Both the position numbers and the translations under genes were made by a program. A stretch of 40,722 nt of DNA. Origin: Dolichospermum sp. LEGE 00240 (GTDB lineage: Bacteria; Cyanobacteriota; Cyanobacteriia; Cyanobacteriales; Nostocaceae). The stretch spans positions 1 to 40,722 of the forward strand of contig NZ_JADEVZ010000044.1 in assembly GCF_015207875.1 (NCBI RefSeq), in the 5' to 3' direction. Positions 28,148 to 36,781 of this stretch are shown piece after piece (within the stretch, counting starts at the first letter, position 1; the number at the start of each line of letters is the position of its first letter). The notes under the pieces are model-generated. The model saw only the letters and a program-made list of their open reading frames with translations. It searched no databases and was not told the DNA's origin.

Positions 28148-29122
28148 TTAATCGGCATCAGATATTTTTTCATTACTATATATTTTCCATGTACCATTTT
28201 CTTTTGCAAAAAAATAGATATAATCAATTTGATATTCACCAGAATTTGTTTTATCAAGTCCTTTTTCACCTTGTAAATATAATTCTTCTATAATTCTAAC
28301 TTTAATATATGGTCTGCTTCCAGAACTAGAAAAACCGATAACATTGGTAATTTCTGATTTATTATATGTATAGTAACGATTATATTTTTGTAACCAATCT
28401 ATTGAACCATCTTCACCTCCCACTCTTTGATAAAGTTTTCCTGTAGCTAGTTCATTTAATAAATCTCTATCAAAAGGTGGCGCAAATATGCGGGGTTTTG
28501 CTGCGTACCATTTCTGGACTAATTCTAATGCTTGTTCTTGAGAAATATCATTTTCTGGTTGGAGATTATCCGTTTGGATATTATTATTTTCTGAACTAGA
28601 TTGATAATTATTATTTTCATGACTATTTTCAGAAGTATTTTTAGAAGTATTTACAGAAGTCCCTTCAGGGGTATCAGTGGTTGATACAGTAGGGGTACTA
28701 GCAGCAGTTTCTAAAACTCCTAAACTCATTTTTAAATCAAAGGTTTTTGCCCCTTGAGGTGCAGCAACTTGAATAATATATTTACCATTTTTAGATAACT
28801 CTCCACCTTTGAGAATTTCATTATCTGGACTAAATACCCAAAGACAAACATCTGCATCAGTGCTATAACTTAATTTCTGTCCTGTTGTTGCTGTAAAGGT
28901 ATAGCCAATATTTTTACTAGCACTAACTTGACCAGATTTAGTAATTGTACTTTCATTTAATGCAACTGTTTCTACATCTTTTTCACTCAAGGATACCACA
29001 GGTTTCTCAGCACAACCGGAGGAACTGATAGCATTAGAGGAAACATTGGTTAGAGGATTTTCTATGGTTTGACAACCGATAATTGATAGACAGCTAGAGT
29101 AGACAATTAACTTTTTCAACAT
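28148..29122 (-). CDS. Lipoprotein with beta-sandwich and ARC6-like IMS domain
   Basis: The 324-residue protein has a lipobox (LSIIGC, C17). Residues about 33-133 form a beta-sandwich seen in the outer parts of cyanobacterial kinases (GYTFTATTGQKLSYSTDADV, KGGELSKNGKYIIQVAAP). A Ser/Thr/Asn-rich linker (135-190) leads to a C-terminal domain, QALELVQKWYAAKPRIFAPP ... NGTWKIYSNEKI, of the ARC6-like IMS type. Its first half is almost identical in DNA to that of the next lipoprotein (458-bp duplication), but the C-terminal domain differs. It is probably an envelope-exposed sensor. Confidence 0.85.
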   Translation of the reverse strand: MLKKLIVYSSCLSIIGCQTIENPLTNVSSNAISSSGCAEKPVVSLSEKDVETVALNESTITKSGQVSASKNIGYTFTATTGQKLSYSTDADVCLWVFSPDNEILKGGELSKNGKYIIQVAAPQGAKTFDLKMSLGVLETAASTPTVSTTDTPEGTSVNTSKNTSENSHENNNYQSSSENNNIQTDNLQPENDISQEQALELVQKWYAAKPRIFAPPFDRDLLNELATGKLYQRVGGEDGSIDWLQKYNRYYTYNKSEITNVIGFSSSGSRPYIKVRIIEELYLQGEKGLDKTNSGEYQIDYIYFFAKENGTWKIYSNEKISDAD

Positions 29123-29191
29123 ATTAAATCATCTCAGGTTTCCTAAACAAGAATTAATTTTCATCATGGTTCAGATTTATCATTAATTAAC
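28734..29191. repeat. 458-bp direct repeat, copy A (lipoprotein N-terminus)
   Basis: Near-identical and colinear with 30119-30576, covering the leader, signal peptide and first domain of the lipoprotein gene. Confidence 0.9.
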
Positions 29192-29214
29192 GGGTTTTCA
29201 TGTTTTTTGATCAA

Positions 29215-30507
29215 TTATTTATGTTTAATTTTAGTAACATACCATCTTTGATATTCTTTGTTCCAAGCTAGATAAAACTTGAGTTTAATAGGTGAAACTT
29301 TACCATTTTTCATTTTATAACGAGTGCTAATATTGACGATAGCATTATCAGAATTTTCTTCTTCAATCTTAACTCTGTTAAGATTTACATGATCAACCTG
29401 TGTCCACCATTCAATAAAAGAGTTGTAACCATCTGGATGTAATTCTTTATTTTCTTTGACTGTGGTTGGATAAATATCCCAAGCTGTTTGATAATCTTGA
29501 TTATTAATTTTAGTATAGTAATCTTCTATAGCTTTCGCAGGTGATAGTCTATTAACATTATCTGATACTGAAGGAGTAGGTTGAGACTCATTTACAGATA
29601 AATTAGATGTTGTTGTTGAAGAAGAGATTGGTTGAATATTAATAATTCGCCAATTATTATCCGTTTCATGCCATCTCAGATAGTATAGAATATCTGCATA
29701 AATTTTACTCCCATTTTTTAAATCATTTTTACATCTTACTTTGACTTTTGCAGTTTTATTTTGAGAAGAAGAACTAATTATTTCCACATCAATATTATTA
29801 ACTTGTTCCCACCATTCTATATAGGATTGATAACCGTTAGGATGAGATGTAGAATTTTCCTGTAATTCAGTTGCTAAAAAACTCCAAGCCTCTGTATAAT
29901 TGTTTTCATTTAGCTTTGTATAGTAATTGTTGATAAATATTTCCGGTGATGGTCTATTATCTATATCTGTTGCTAATACAGTGGATAAATTTCTTTTTTC
30001 TCTTGTTAGTATGGTTTTAGATTTGGGAATTATAGCAACCTGATTTGTTTCCACAGGTGTGGGAATAGGAGAAGATGATAAACTAGCAGTTTGTGTATTA
30101 TTCTCCAATCGCAATACTAAATCAAAGGTTTTTGCCCCTTTAGGTGCAGCAACTTGAATAATATATTTACCATTTTTAGATAACTCTCCACCTTTGAGAA
30201 TTTCATTATCTGGACTAAATACCCAAAGACAAACATCCGCATCAGTGCTATAACTTAATTTCTGTCCTGTTGTTGCTGTAAAGGTATAGCCAATATTTTT
30301 ACTAGCACTAACTTGACCAGATTTAGTAATTGTACTTTCATTTAATGCAACAGTTTCTACATCTTTTCCACTCAGCGAAACTGTAGGTTTTTCCGCACAA
30401 CCAGAGGAACTGATAGCATTAGAGGAAACATTAGCTAGAGGATTTTCTATTGTTTGACAACCGATAATTGATAGACAGGTAGAGTAGACAATTATTTTTT
30501 TAAACAT
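29215..30507 (-). CDS. Lipoprotein with beta-sandwich and two NTF2-like repeats
   Basis: The 430-residue protein shares lipobox LSIIGC and first domain with its neighbour. The C-terminal part holds two homologous modules, about 185-290 (SPEIFINNYYTKLNENNYTE, then HPNGYQSYIEWWEQV) and 320-430 (SPAKAIEDYYTKINNQDYQT, then HPDGYNSFIEWWTQV). Each looks like the NTF2/SnoaL-like cone often placed outside the membrane in cyanobacterial Ser/Thr kinases. A separate lipoprotein carrying kinase-ectodomain parts, beside a soluble kinase, suggests that sensing and kinase functions are split between proteins here. Confidence 0.85.
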   Translation of the reverse strand: MFKKIIVYSTCLSIIGCQTIENPLANVSSNAISSSGCAEKPTVSLSGKDVETVALNESTITKSGQVSASKNIGYTFTATTGQKLSYSTDADVCLWVFSPDNEILKGGELSKNGKYIIQVAAPKGAKTFDLVLRLENNTQTASLSSSPIPTPVETNQVAIIPKSKTILTREKRNLSTVLATDIDNRPSPEIFINNYYTKLNENNYTEAWSFLATELQENSTSHPNGYQSYIEWWEQVNNIDVEIISSSSQNKTAKVKVRCKNDLKNGSKIYADILYYLRWHETDNNWRIINIQPISSSTTTSNLSVNESQPTPSVSDNVNRLSPAKAIEDYYTKINNQDYQTAWDIYPTTVKENKELHPDGYNSFIEWWTQVDHVNLNRVKIEEENSDNAIVNISTRYKMKNGKVSPIKLKFYLAWNKEYQRWYVTKIKHK

Positions 30508-30576
30508 ATTAAATTATCTCAGATTTGCTAAACAAGAATTAATTTTCATCATGGTTCAGATTTATCATTAATTAAC
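30119..30576. repeat. 458-bp direct repeat, copy B (lipoprotein N-terminus)
   Basis: Same length and order as 28734-29191, with few substitutions. Its right edge (ATTAATTAAC) falls at the 3' end of the truncated third lipoprotein gene. Confidence 0.9.
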
Positions 30577-30754
30577 CATGTATTATCATTAGAGAAATAG
30601 GTTTAACATTGTTGGTTTCTAAAACTGCTATTGGTTGAGTAGGACATTGGGAAGTAATTACTTGATTTACTGGCTGATTTTGAGAACAAGCAGTGAGAAG
30701 ATAAAGACTCAAAGAAAATAAAAATATTCGCCCAGGTTTTCCAAATATCCTCAT
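30572..30754 (-). pseudogene. Truncated third lipoprotein paralogue
   Basis: Sixty residues with a lipobox (LLTAC, C23) and then CPTQPIAVLETNNVKPISLM, which aligns with the CAEKPTVSLSGKDVETVALN of the two neighbours. The frame then breaks into IIHG and a stop exactly where the 458-bp repeat begins. It is most likely the N-terminal stump of an older lipoprotein gene cut by the duplication. It could still make a tiny lipoprotein. Confidence 0.65.
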
Positions 30755-30758
30755 AGAA

Positions 30759-32039
30759 TTAATCCCTTTGTGCTTCTGCTTTTAAATGTTTTCCCCAGTA
30801 GTGAAAAGGGACTATTCCAAAAATTATGACTATAAATAACACTGATATGACCATGATCAGACGTACTCCCAAAGGCAGCGATCGCCCAAATACAGGCATA
30901 ATATATTCTATGGTTTGCGACTCCTTGGCTTTACCATCTTGAGAACTTACTTTCACCTGAACTTTGTGCTTAGAACCCCTTTCTGCATTAGGTTGAGTAA
31001 AGGTAATTTCATACTCTCCTAACAACGCATTCAGAAATAATTGTAAATTCTCCGCTATCCTTTCCGCATTACCAGAAAACTCCGCAATTCCCCCTGTTAA
31101 TTTGGCAATTTCCGCTAATCTTTGTTGGTCTACAAATTCTGCTTCGGGTACTTTACGTTTATTCAAATCAGCACGAGTAGCAGGTCTGCCTAATCTATAT
31201 TTTACACCTAATTCCTGTGGTGTCAACCCATAACCTAAAGTATGTACTGTAATATTTTCATTGTTTTTAAGCAACTTAGTTAAAGCTGCAAAATCAGTCG
31301 CTTCATTAAGTGCATTGTGATATCCGTCAGACAGGAGAATTATTGATAGTCTAGGTTGTGGTTGGGAAGAATTTTCTGGTAAGTAAAATCGGGAGTCCTT
31401 AGTATTCGCTAAAAACTTGACTGCTTTGGTTAAAGGTTCATATAAATCTGTAGACGCACAGGGACTTAAACTTGATAAATAATCCAGATTATTTTGCAGT
31501 TTAAAATCATTGGCCGCTAGAAACTTATCCAGAGTTTCTTTATTTACAATAGATTCAGGACACTTACTACCAGCTTTTCCAAAAGGAACTATAGAAATTT
31601 GGGTATTTCCACCCCGTTCACCAGAAATTTTCGTAAATTGACGAATCGCATTAATAGCACCTGCTATTTTTTTAGTTCCTCCACTATCTACTTGATTCAT
31701 ACTGCCACTAAAATCTAGTAAAACTATAATCCAAGCTGGAGGAGGTACAGTTTCTTCTGGACTTTTCCAATCTTTAGGTTTAAACTTAACCTCCTTTTTA
31801 TCAACGGTCAATTTAAAATTAGTATCTTCTAAACCCATTAAGGGTCTATCTTCTTGATTGTTGACCTTAATTCTAATTGTTACTTTCTCATCTTTGAATG
31901 TGGGACTACCAATAACTTCTGTCTTTTTTACCTGGGCTAAACCGGGATAAGCTAGAGTCAGAAGCAACAATAAAGATAGACTAAGCCTGGGGGTCCAAAA
32001 AGCGGTTGTAGTAGACAAAGCGATAATATTTTTCTTCAT
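30759..32039 (-). CDS. Exported vWA domain protein with C-terminal membrane helix
   Basis: I start at ATG 32039 because AAGGGAG is 9 bp upstream (an ATG at 32048 is abutted by it): 426 residues. A signal peptide (h-region LSLSLLLLLTLA) precedes a beta domain (about 38-95). A vWA domain follows with MIDAS DFSGSM (109-114), the threonine in STDLYEPLTKA and LSDGYHNALNEA, and a further beta domain. One helix (LGVRLIMVISVLFIVIIFGI) near the end leaves a short basic tail inside. The vWA faces outside and could bind a partner through its metal. The 5' end overlaps the upstream gene by 59 bp. Confidence 0.88.
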   Translation of the reverse strand: MKKNIIALSTTTAFWTPRLSLSLLLLLTLAYPGLAQVKKTEVIGSPTFKDEKVTIRIKVNNQEDRPLMGLEDTNFKLTVDKKEVKFKPKDWKSPEETVPPPAWIIVLLDFSGSMNQVDSGGTKKIAGAINAIRQFTKISGERGGNTQISIVPFGKAGSKCPESIVNKETLDKFLAANDFKLQNNLDYLSSLSPCASTDLYEPLTKAVKFLANTKDSRFYLPENSSQPQPRLSIILLSDGYHNALNEATDFAALTKLLKNNENITVHTLGYGLTPQELGVKYRLGRPATRADLNKRKVPEAEFVDQQRLAEIAKLTGGIAEFSGNAERIAENLQLFLNALLGEYEITFTQPNAERGSKHKVQVKVSSQDGKAKESQTIEYIMPVFGRSLPLGVRLIMVISVLFIVIIFGIVPFHYWGKHLKAEAQRD

Positions 32040-33132
32040 TGATGTCATCTCCCTTAATGGTGTAGAAGGTCAATACATAATTATGCTTCAAAGGGATAAT
32101 CTTCCGTGATTTTATACGGACACTATTTATTTCTATGGTATGAAAGAACTGTTTATCAGGAATGAGAAGGGTTGTCCGGTTCTGTAATTGAATATCAGCA
32201 ACATGGGGAGGTAGACCAGGAATAGAAATAGTATTGTCAACTCTAGAACCGATGGTAATTGTCTGATTTCCGGGTAATGAGATAGATAAACCTTCTTCTA
32301 TTTCATCCTCATTCAGACTATCATGTAGTGTGACAAAGGAAAGCACCGATTTATTAATGTAGGGATAAGATTGGTTAAGGGTGGGTGAGTCTGTGAGGGA
32401 GTCTGTGGATAGTTCCGAGTCTTGAACATGATCTTTAATTTCTGGGTTAATGTCTGGTTTGATTTCTGGTTTAATTTCCCTATACTCAAAACCACTACCA
32501 GCCCGCAAAGCCGCGAGATAACTGGGAGAATTAGTGAGACTAAAAACGCCACCTAGTAATAAACCTAAAATAGAAAAACCAATAGGATCTTCTATACCTT
32601 TAAATTCTGCCGGCATTGTTCCCAACATTAAGCGAATGATTTCAAATATAATTGCTGCTGCAAAACTCGCCCCACTTGCAGCAATGATGCTGGTTTTTAA
32701 TCTTTGTTGAAAGCGTTTTTTACTCCCCGCTTCCATACTATACCAACGCCAACTTAAACCTTCTGCAATACCCACAGAACTACCAATTAATAACCATCCT
32801 AATGTTCTCACAATGGGAGTAGGTACACGAATAATTGGTAAAAACAGGATTTGGGACATAATACCAGCAATTAACCCAGAAAGTATTCCTAATCCCAAAG
32901 CTATTAATAGGGGCTTTTGTGCGGTTTGAAAACTGCGTTTTGGTCTGGTGGGGTTGCTGATAAATATTTCATTCATCACCATACCAAAAGCTAGGGAAAC
33001 TGCTATACAGGGAAATAAAGTAATTTCGGGAAACTGTTTAAATAACCCCAAGTCTGTGAGGAAAAATTGACCTATATTCCAGCCTATTAAGGCTGATGTG
33101 ATGCCGGCTAGTATGTAAAGGTAGATTCTCAT
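31981..33132 (-). CDS. Polytopic membrane protein with FHA-like C-terminal domain
   Basis: Of 383 residues, about 1-205 hold roughly six hydrophobic helices with glycine-rich GLGILSGLIAGIMSQ-type segments, similar in style to the membrane part of the vWA protein at 26646-28112. A Pro/Asp-rich spacer (215-265) leads to a domain reading LSISLPGNQTITIGSRVDNT, SIPGLPPHVADIQL and NYVLTFYTIKGDD, which fits an FHA fold (IG-R/S-x-x-DN and S-x-H positions) but lacks the clear SxxH. It is probably a membrane scaffold of the cluster. The C-terminal 19 codons overlap the signal-peptide codons of the vWA gene. Confidence 0.8.
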   Translation of the reverse strand: MRIYLYILAGITSALIGWNIGQFFLTDLGLFKQFPEITLFPCIAVSLAFGMVMNEIFISNPTRPKRSFQTAQKPLLIALGLGILSGLIAGIMSQILFLPIIRVPTPIVRTLGWLLIGSSVGIAEGLSWRWYSMEAGSKKRFQQRLKTSIIAASGASFAAAIIFEIIRLMLGTMPAEFKGIEDPIGFSILGLLLGGVFSLTNSPSYLAALRAGSGFEYREIKPEIKPDINPEIKDHVQDSELSTDSLTDSPTLNQSYPYINKSVLSFVTLHDSLNEDEIEEGLSISLPGNQTITIGSRVDNTISIPGLPPHVADIQLQNRTTLLIPDKQFFHTIEINSVRIKSRKIIPLKHNYVLTFYTIKGDDINEEKYYRFVYYNRFLDPQA

Positions 33133-33168
33133 ATTTGGTATATCTTTTGATTGCTTAAATATTAAGTT

Positions 33169-33558
33169 TTAGGGATAAGGGTGTAAATTGAGTTCGTTAA
33201 TAAAGCGATAATCACTTTGATTTTTGCTTAGTAAATAACCATTAATACTAATTACTGTTGCTGCAATAAAAGCGTCAGGAATTAATAGACCATGACTCAA
33301 TTTATAGTTAATTAATAGTTGAACAGCTTTATGAGAGATATTTTCATTGACAGCTATCAAAGTGTAGTTTCGCAAAAACTTCTCCAGGTTTTGTAATTCG
33401 TTTTTATTGCGACAACCAACGATTAGCTCCATCTTTGTAATTATACTAATTGCTATGGAATAATCGTTGGTTAATGATTCAAGTTTATCAATAGCAACTT
33501 GAATACTTCTAGCAGAGTCAATTAAAATATCGGTATCTACAACAATAATGTTATTCAT
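33169..33558 (-). CDS. PIN domain toxin (VapC-like)
   Basis: The 129-residue PIN-domain ribonuclease begins NNIIVVDTDILIDSA, with the first catalytic aspartate at D8. It continues with ISIITKMELIVGC (acidic E in the second motif) and HGLLIPDAFIAATVI (third aspartate), the order seen in VapC toxins. The gene starts 3 bp after the upstream small gene stops. The expected role is RNA cleavage, restrained by the antitoxin. It sits inside the signalling cluster on the same strand and may be an insertion or a stabilising module. Confidence 0.9.
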   Translation of the reverse strand: MNNIIVVDTDILIDSARSIQVAIDKLESLTNDYSIAISIITKMELIVGCRNKNELQNLEKFLRNYTLIAVNENISHKAVQLLINYKLSHGLLIPDAFIAATVISINGYLLSKNQSDYRFINELNLHPYP

Positions 33559-33561
33559 CTC

Positions 33562-33783
33562 CTATTTCCACTCATTTTGTCTTAACTGACGTAACCATTG
33601 ATTACTATCTTCCATATCTTTTCTATCTTTCCACATTCCAATAAATGGTTCATTTTCTAAATTTATAGAATTATTTTGCTGCACAGGAAACGATGTAGTT
33701 ATATTTTGAGAGATGATCTTTTTTTCTTCATCGCTTAAAGAGTTAATAATTTGAATTAGGGAATCAAGTAATTTAGTATTCAT
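33562..33783 (-). CDS. Antitoxin for the PIN toxin (VapB-like)
   Basis: The 73-residue protein has an N-terminal helical region (LLDSLIQIINSLSDEEKKII) and a C-terminal PFIGMWKDRKDMEDSNQWLR segment, the toxin-binding tail I know from cyanobacterial antitoxins coded next to PIN toxins. No classic AbrB or RHH DNA-binding domain is evident. It is placed immediately before the toxin gene, as usual. Confidence 0.82.
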   Translation of the reverse strand: MNTKLLDSLIQIINSLSDEEKKIISQNITTSFPVQQNNSINLENEPFIGMWKDRKDMEDSNQWLRQLRQNEWK

Positions 33784-33845
33784 TTTCTTATCCTCTTATT
33801 GTCCGTAAGGAAAGGAAACCCATAAATTTACAAACTTCTGTTTCC

Positions 33846-33911
33846 AGATCCCCGACTTCTTTGATTGATTGTATTCGGAAAGCATAAATCTATCAAAGAA
33901 GTCGGGGATCT
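33846..33911. repeat. Palindromic repeat AGATCCCCGACTTCT, copy 3
   Basis: Twenty-base perfect arms AGATCCCCGACTTCTTTGAT and ATCAAAGAAGTCGGGGATCT are separated by 26 bp. It lies upstream of the antitoxin gene on its transcription side. Confidence 0.88.
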
Positions 33912-34050
33912 TATCACCTCACCTGAATCCTTACGTTTTTGCAATTTATCATTTTTCAATGCAGTATTTATATTTTACAACAATTCAGTAATTTTTAGGA
34001 AGTATTTAACGTTGAGTTAATCACGAACAAATCAGTCAATCAGTCAATTG

Positions 34051-34350
34051 GACAGGGAATCAATTCCCTGTCTAATAGCTCAAGTCGGTTAAAACCGACT
34101 AATTTTTGGGATTTGCTGGTTCTATGTTACCAGGTTGTGGTTATGGGTTGGGGAATTTATTTTCTGGTGTTTTCGGGGTTGAAGGAGATTTTTTATTTGT
34201 CAATCAGACAGGGAATCAATTCCCTGTCTAATAGCTCAAGTCGGTTAAAACCGACTAATTTTTGAGATTTGCTGGCTCTATGTTACCAGGTTGTGGTTAT
34301 GGGTTGGGGAATTTATTTTCTGGTGTTTTCGGGTTTGAAGGAGATTTTTT
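34051..34350. repeat. Two 156-bp direct repeats built on hairpin units
   Basis: Copy 1 (34051-34206) and copy 2 (34207-34350) are almost identical. Each starts with a palindrome CAGGGAATCAATTCCCTG, then AGTCGGTTAAAACCGACT, then about 95 bp that on the minus strand reads as a proline-rich peptide (SPSTPKTPENKFPNP). This matches a lost C-terminal tail of the adjacent 803-residue protein. No complete gene exists in 33784-34365. Confidence 0.85.
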
Positions 34351-34365
34351 ACCAAATACTGTAAA

Positions 34366-36777
34366 TCAATTTTCACCTCCTCCCTTTAAATTCCCAGTCG
34401 GTTTTAACCGACTTGAGCTTTGAGACGGGGAATTGATTCCCCGGCTTTGTTCTGATTTCATGGCTCTTAAAATATCTCCTTTCAATTTTTTGTAAAGCTC
34501 AGAATCTTTTTCATTAACACCATTACTAGTATTATTGTCTTCTCCAGATTTCGATAAACATACCCATAATATTCGTTGGTTACATTCATCGCTTTTATTC
34601 CCATTATCTGCAATTTTTTGATATCTTACATTCTTTTTAATTTGATAATTATAAATTGCTGTCACCCATTGCTTTTGAGTCTTTAAATCTGTCGCCTCTT
34701 TACCAGGATATAAATCCTCATATTTAAGTGCTGTATTGTTTGGATATAAAATATTTCCCAGATTGTCTATGACTTCTTTTCTTATATTTTCTTCTGTTTT
34801 TTCTTGCGGTGGTGTTGCTGATTTTCCTCGACTCATTTCCTTATCATATTTTTCATTTGCCTTTTGATATTTATTATCTTCTTCTTGTCTTTTCTGCTTA
34901 GTAACACCCTCTACAACCGCTGGAATTAATTGCTTGATTTCACCAAAACTATAACCTGGATTTAAAACTATAACCTGACAGTTTTTATCATCTTGGAAAG
35001 TCTTGCTACACAAAGATTTTTCAATTTCAGTTGCACTGGTATGAGATTCCCAAGTTTTTGTACCGATAAACCAACCACTTACTAAGATTAATAGTGAAAG
35101 AGGAATAACAAATTGAATTGGCACAATATACTCCTGGGTGATAAAATCAAGGACATGATCAATTAAATTCTTTTTTGGTTCAATTTCTACACCAAAAACA
35201 ACAGGTGAGCGACGATGCTGTTGATTAGCTACTTCATAATATAAATCTTTGTCAACTATTCCATCACTCACTTGATAAAAATATGCAGCTAACTCATATT
35301 GTCTGAAATTTTCAAATAATTCAGCAAAAGGTTGATATTCTTCAATTTTATAGTATCCTTGTTGAATACCTTGCCAACTATTTATTAAATTTGCCCAAAT
35401 TTGCTTCTGGTATTTGAAATTATTTTGCCATGAATCTTTTTTAATTTGTGGTTGAACATGATGGAATTGTGAATCATTTTGAGGCGGAAAAGAGGAACTG
35501 CTAGTTAATACTAAATTAGGATCAGTAGAAAAACTGCTTTTGTATGAAGTTCTGGGGCTAGAAAAATGATCATAAATTAATTGTAAATCATCCTGAATAT
35601 CAGTAATAAATTGTCTTTGTGCATAAACCCAAGCACTACCATCTATCATTAATAACCAACAAAGACTATCTACCGATATTTTCTTATTTAATAAATTTAA
35701 TAGTAGATATCTAATTCCTTTTGTTAGTTGTTCTTTAGGGAATGAAGCCCGAATAGCTTTTTGAAAATCTAAAGACACAGTTTGATTTTCATCAGGTTTT
35801 TTAGCAGCTTGAACATTCAACCATGCCAAAAACTGCGGTAAACTCTCTGGAATTACCATTGCTCTCAACGTTATTAGTCGTACCATTTGGGAGCTATAAA
35901 TCTTTTGCTTAATCGCTTTATCCGCACCTTGAGCATTAAATAAACTCTCCCAATAATCAGCGGTGACATCCTTATTTTCTAAACCTTTAACAATTTCTTC
36001 TACTGCTTCCGGTTTGACAGTAGAACTATTCATTAAACTGCGAATAGCAGATTTTAACGCCGCTTCATCAATATTTATTGCTGAAACAACCTGAGCAGCA
36101 TTAGCAATGGCTCGTTTTAATACATCATAGGCTCTTTGTGATGCTGGTTGAATTACTTGAAACCGTTCTGGTTTTTCCAATGCTTCTACATTAAAAGCCC
36201 ACGCAACAGGTAAACCATTTTTACACTCTTTCATTTTTTTCATTGCTAAAATGTTGAGAGTAAATAAATCACTTTGATTTTCTGGTAGTAACACTATCGG
36301 TTCTAATTGGTGAAGTGGTAAAGATTCATTCTCTGGATTCACTTCCGGTTGACGAGGTTCTCTTATATAAGAATGAGGAGTACCTTTAAAATCTAAGGGG
36401 TTAAATCTTGGTTTTTGGTTTTGTTCCCACCAAGATAATATAGACCGTAAGTTATGATCTCCCTGACACAAAAAATAACGATAAAAAGCCGCACTGCGTC
36501 CCACTTCATCCTGTCCTCGTGTGACAACAGCCATTACAGACCAAACATCATCACCACTTCCTACTATCCGGCCAATAATTGCTGGTTTTTCTGTAGAAGA
36601 TCCTTCTGTTAAAGCAAATTCCTGATTAGCAATAGACCTTTCTACAACTTGAGGAATAGGGTTAATAGTAGCGTTCATGTATTGTCCTGTAAAACCCAGA
36701 GACACCCAACCATTAACCCTTTGTTGAAAGTGAATACCTGTACTAAATTCGTGAATTTCAATATTTGGTGAACTCAT
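34366..36777 (-). CDS. Large membrane protein, possible GTPase-associated (GAP1-like)
   Basis: The product has 803 residues. About 1-160 form a beta/alpha domain with IIGRIVGSGDDVWSVMAVVT and RGQDEVGRSAAFYRYFL, reminiscent of the N-terminal domain of GTPase-associated proteins coded beside double GTPases in predicted conflict systems (from memory, unverified). A helical region (210-520), a single membrane helix (about 551-572, QFVIPLSLLILVSGWFIG) and an outer part with paired cysteines (C590, C597) follow. It starts 4 bp after the GTPase gene ends. The last 27 residues (from QSRGINSPSQSSS) are translated from an inserted hairpin repeat, so the original tail is lost. Confidence 0.75.
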   Translation of the reverse strand: MSSPNIEIHEFSTGIHFQQRVNGWVSLGFTGQYMNATINPIPQVVERSIANQEFALTEGSSTEKPAIIGRIVGSGDDVWSVMAVVTRGQDEVGRSAAFYRYFLCQGDHNLRSILSWWEQNQKPRFNPLDFKGTPHSYIREPRQPEVNPENESLPLHQLEPIVLLPENQSDLFTLNILAMKKMKECKNGLPVAWAFNVEALEKPERFQVIQPASQRAYDVLKRAIANAAQVVSAINIDEAALKSAIRSLMNSSTVKPEAVEEIVKGLENKDVTADYWESLFNAQGADKAIKQKIYSSQMVRLITLRAMVIPESLPQFLAWLNVQAAKKPDENQTVSLDFQKAIRASFPKEQLTKGIRYLLLNLLNKKISVDSLCWLLMIDGSAWVYAQRQFITDIQDDLQLIYDHFSSPRTSYKSSFSTDPNLVLTSSSSFPPQNDSQFHHVQPQIKKDSWQNNFKYQKQIWANLINSWQGIQQGYYKIEEYQPFAELFENFRQYELAAYFYQVSDGIVDKDLYYEVANQQHRRSPVVFGVEIEPKKNLIDHVLDFITQEYIVPIQFVIPLSLLILVSGWFIGTKTWESHTSATEIEKSLCSKTFQDDKNCQVIVLNPGYSFGEIKQLIPAVVEGVTKQKRQEEDNKYQKANEKYDKEMSRGKSATPPQEKTEENIRKEVIDNLGNILYPNNTALKYEDLYPGKEATDLKTQKQWVTAIYNYQIKKNVRYQKIADNGNKSDECNQRILWVCLSKSGEDNNTSNGVNEKDSELYKKLKGDILRAMKSEQSRGINSPSQSSSRLKPTGNLKGGGEN

Positions 36778-36781
36778 GTTT

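Noticed and set aside
34051-34350. CRISPR array
   Set aside because: Only two 156-bp units built of dispersed hairpin repeats, with no short regular spacers and no cas genes in the window.
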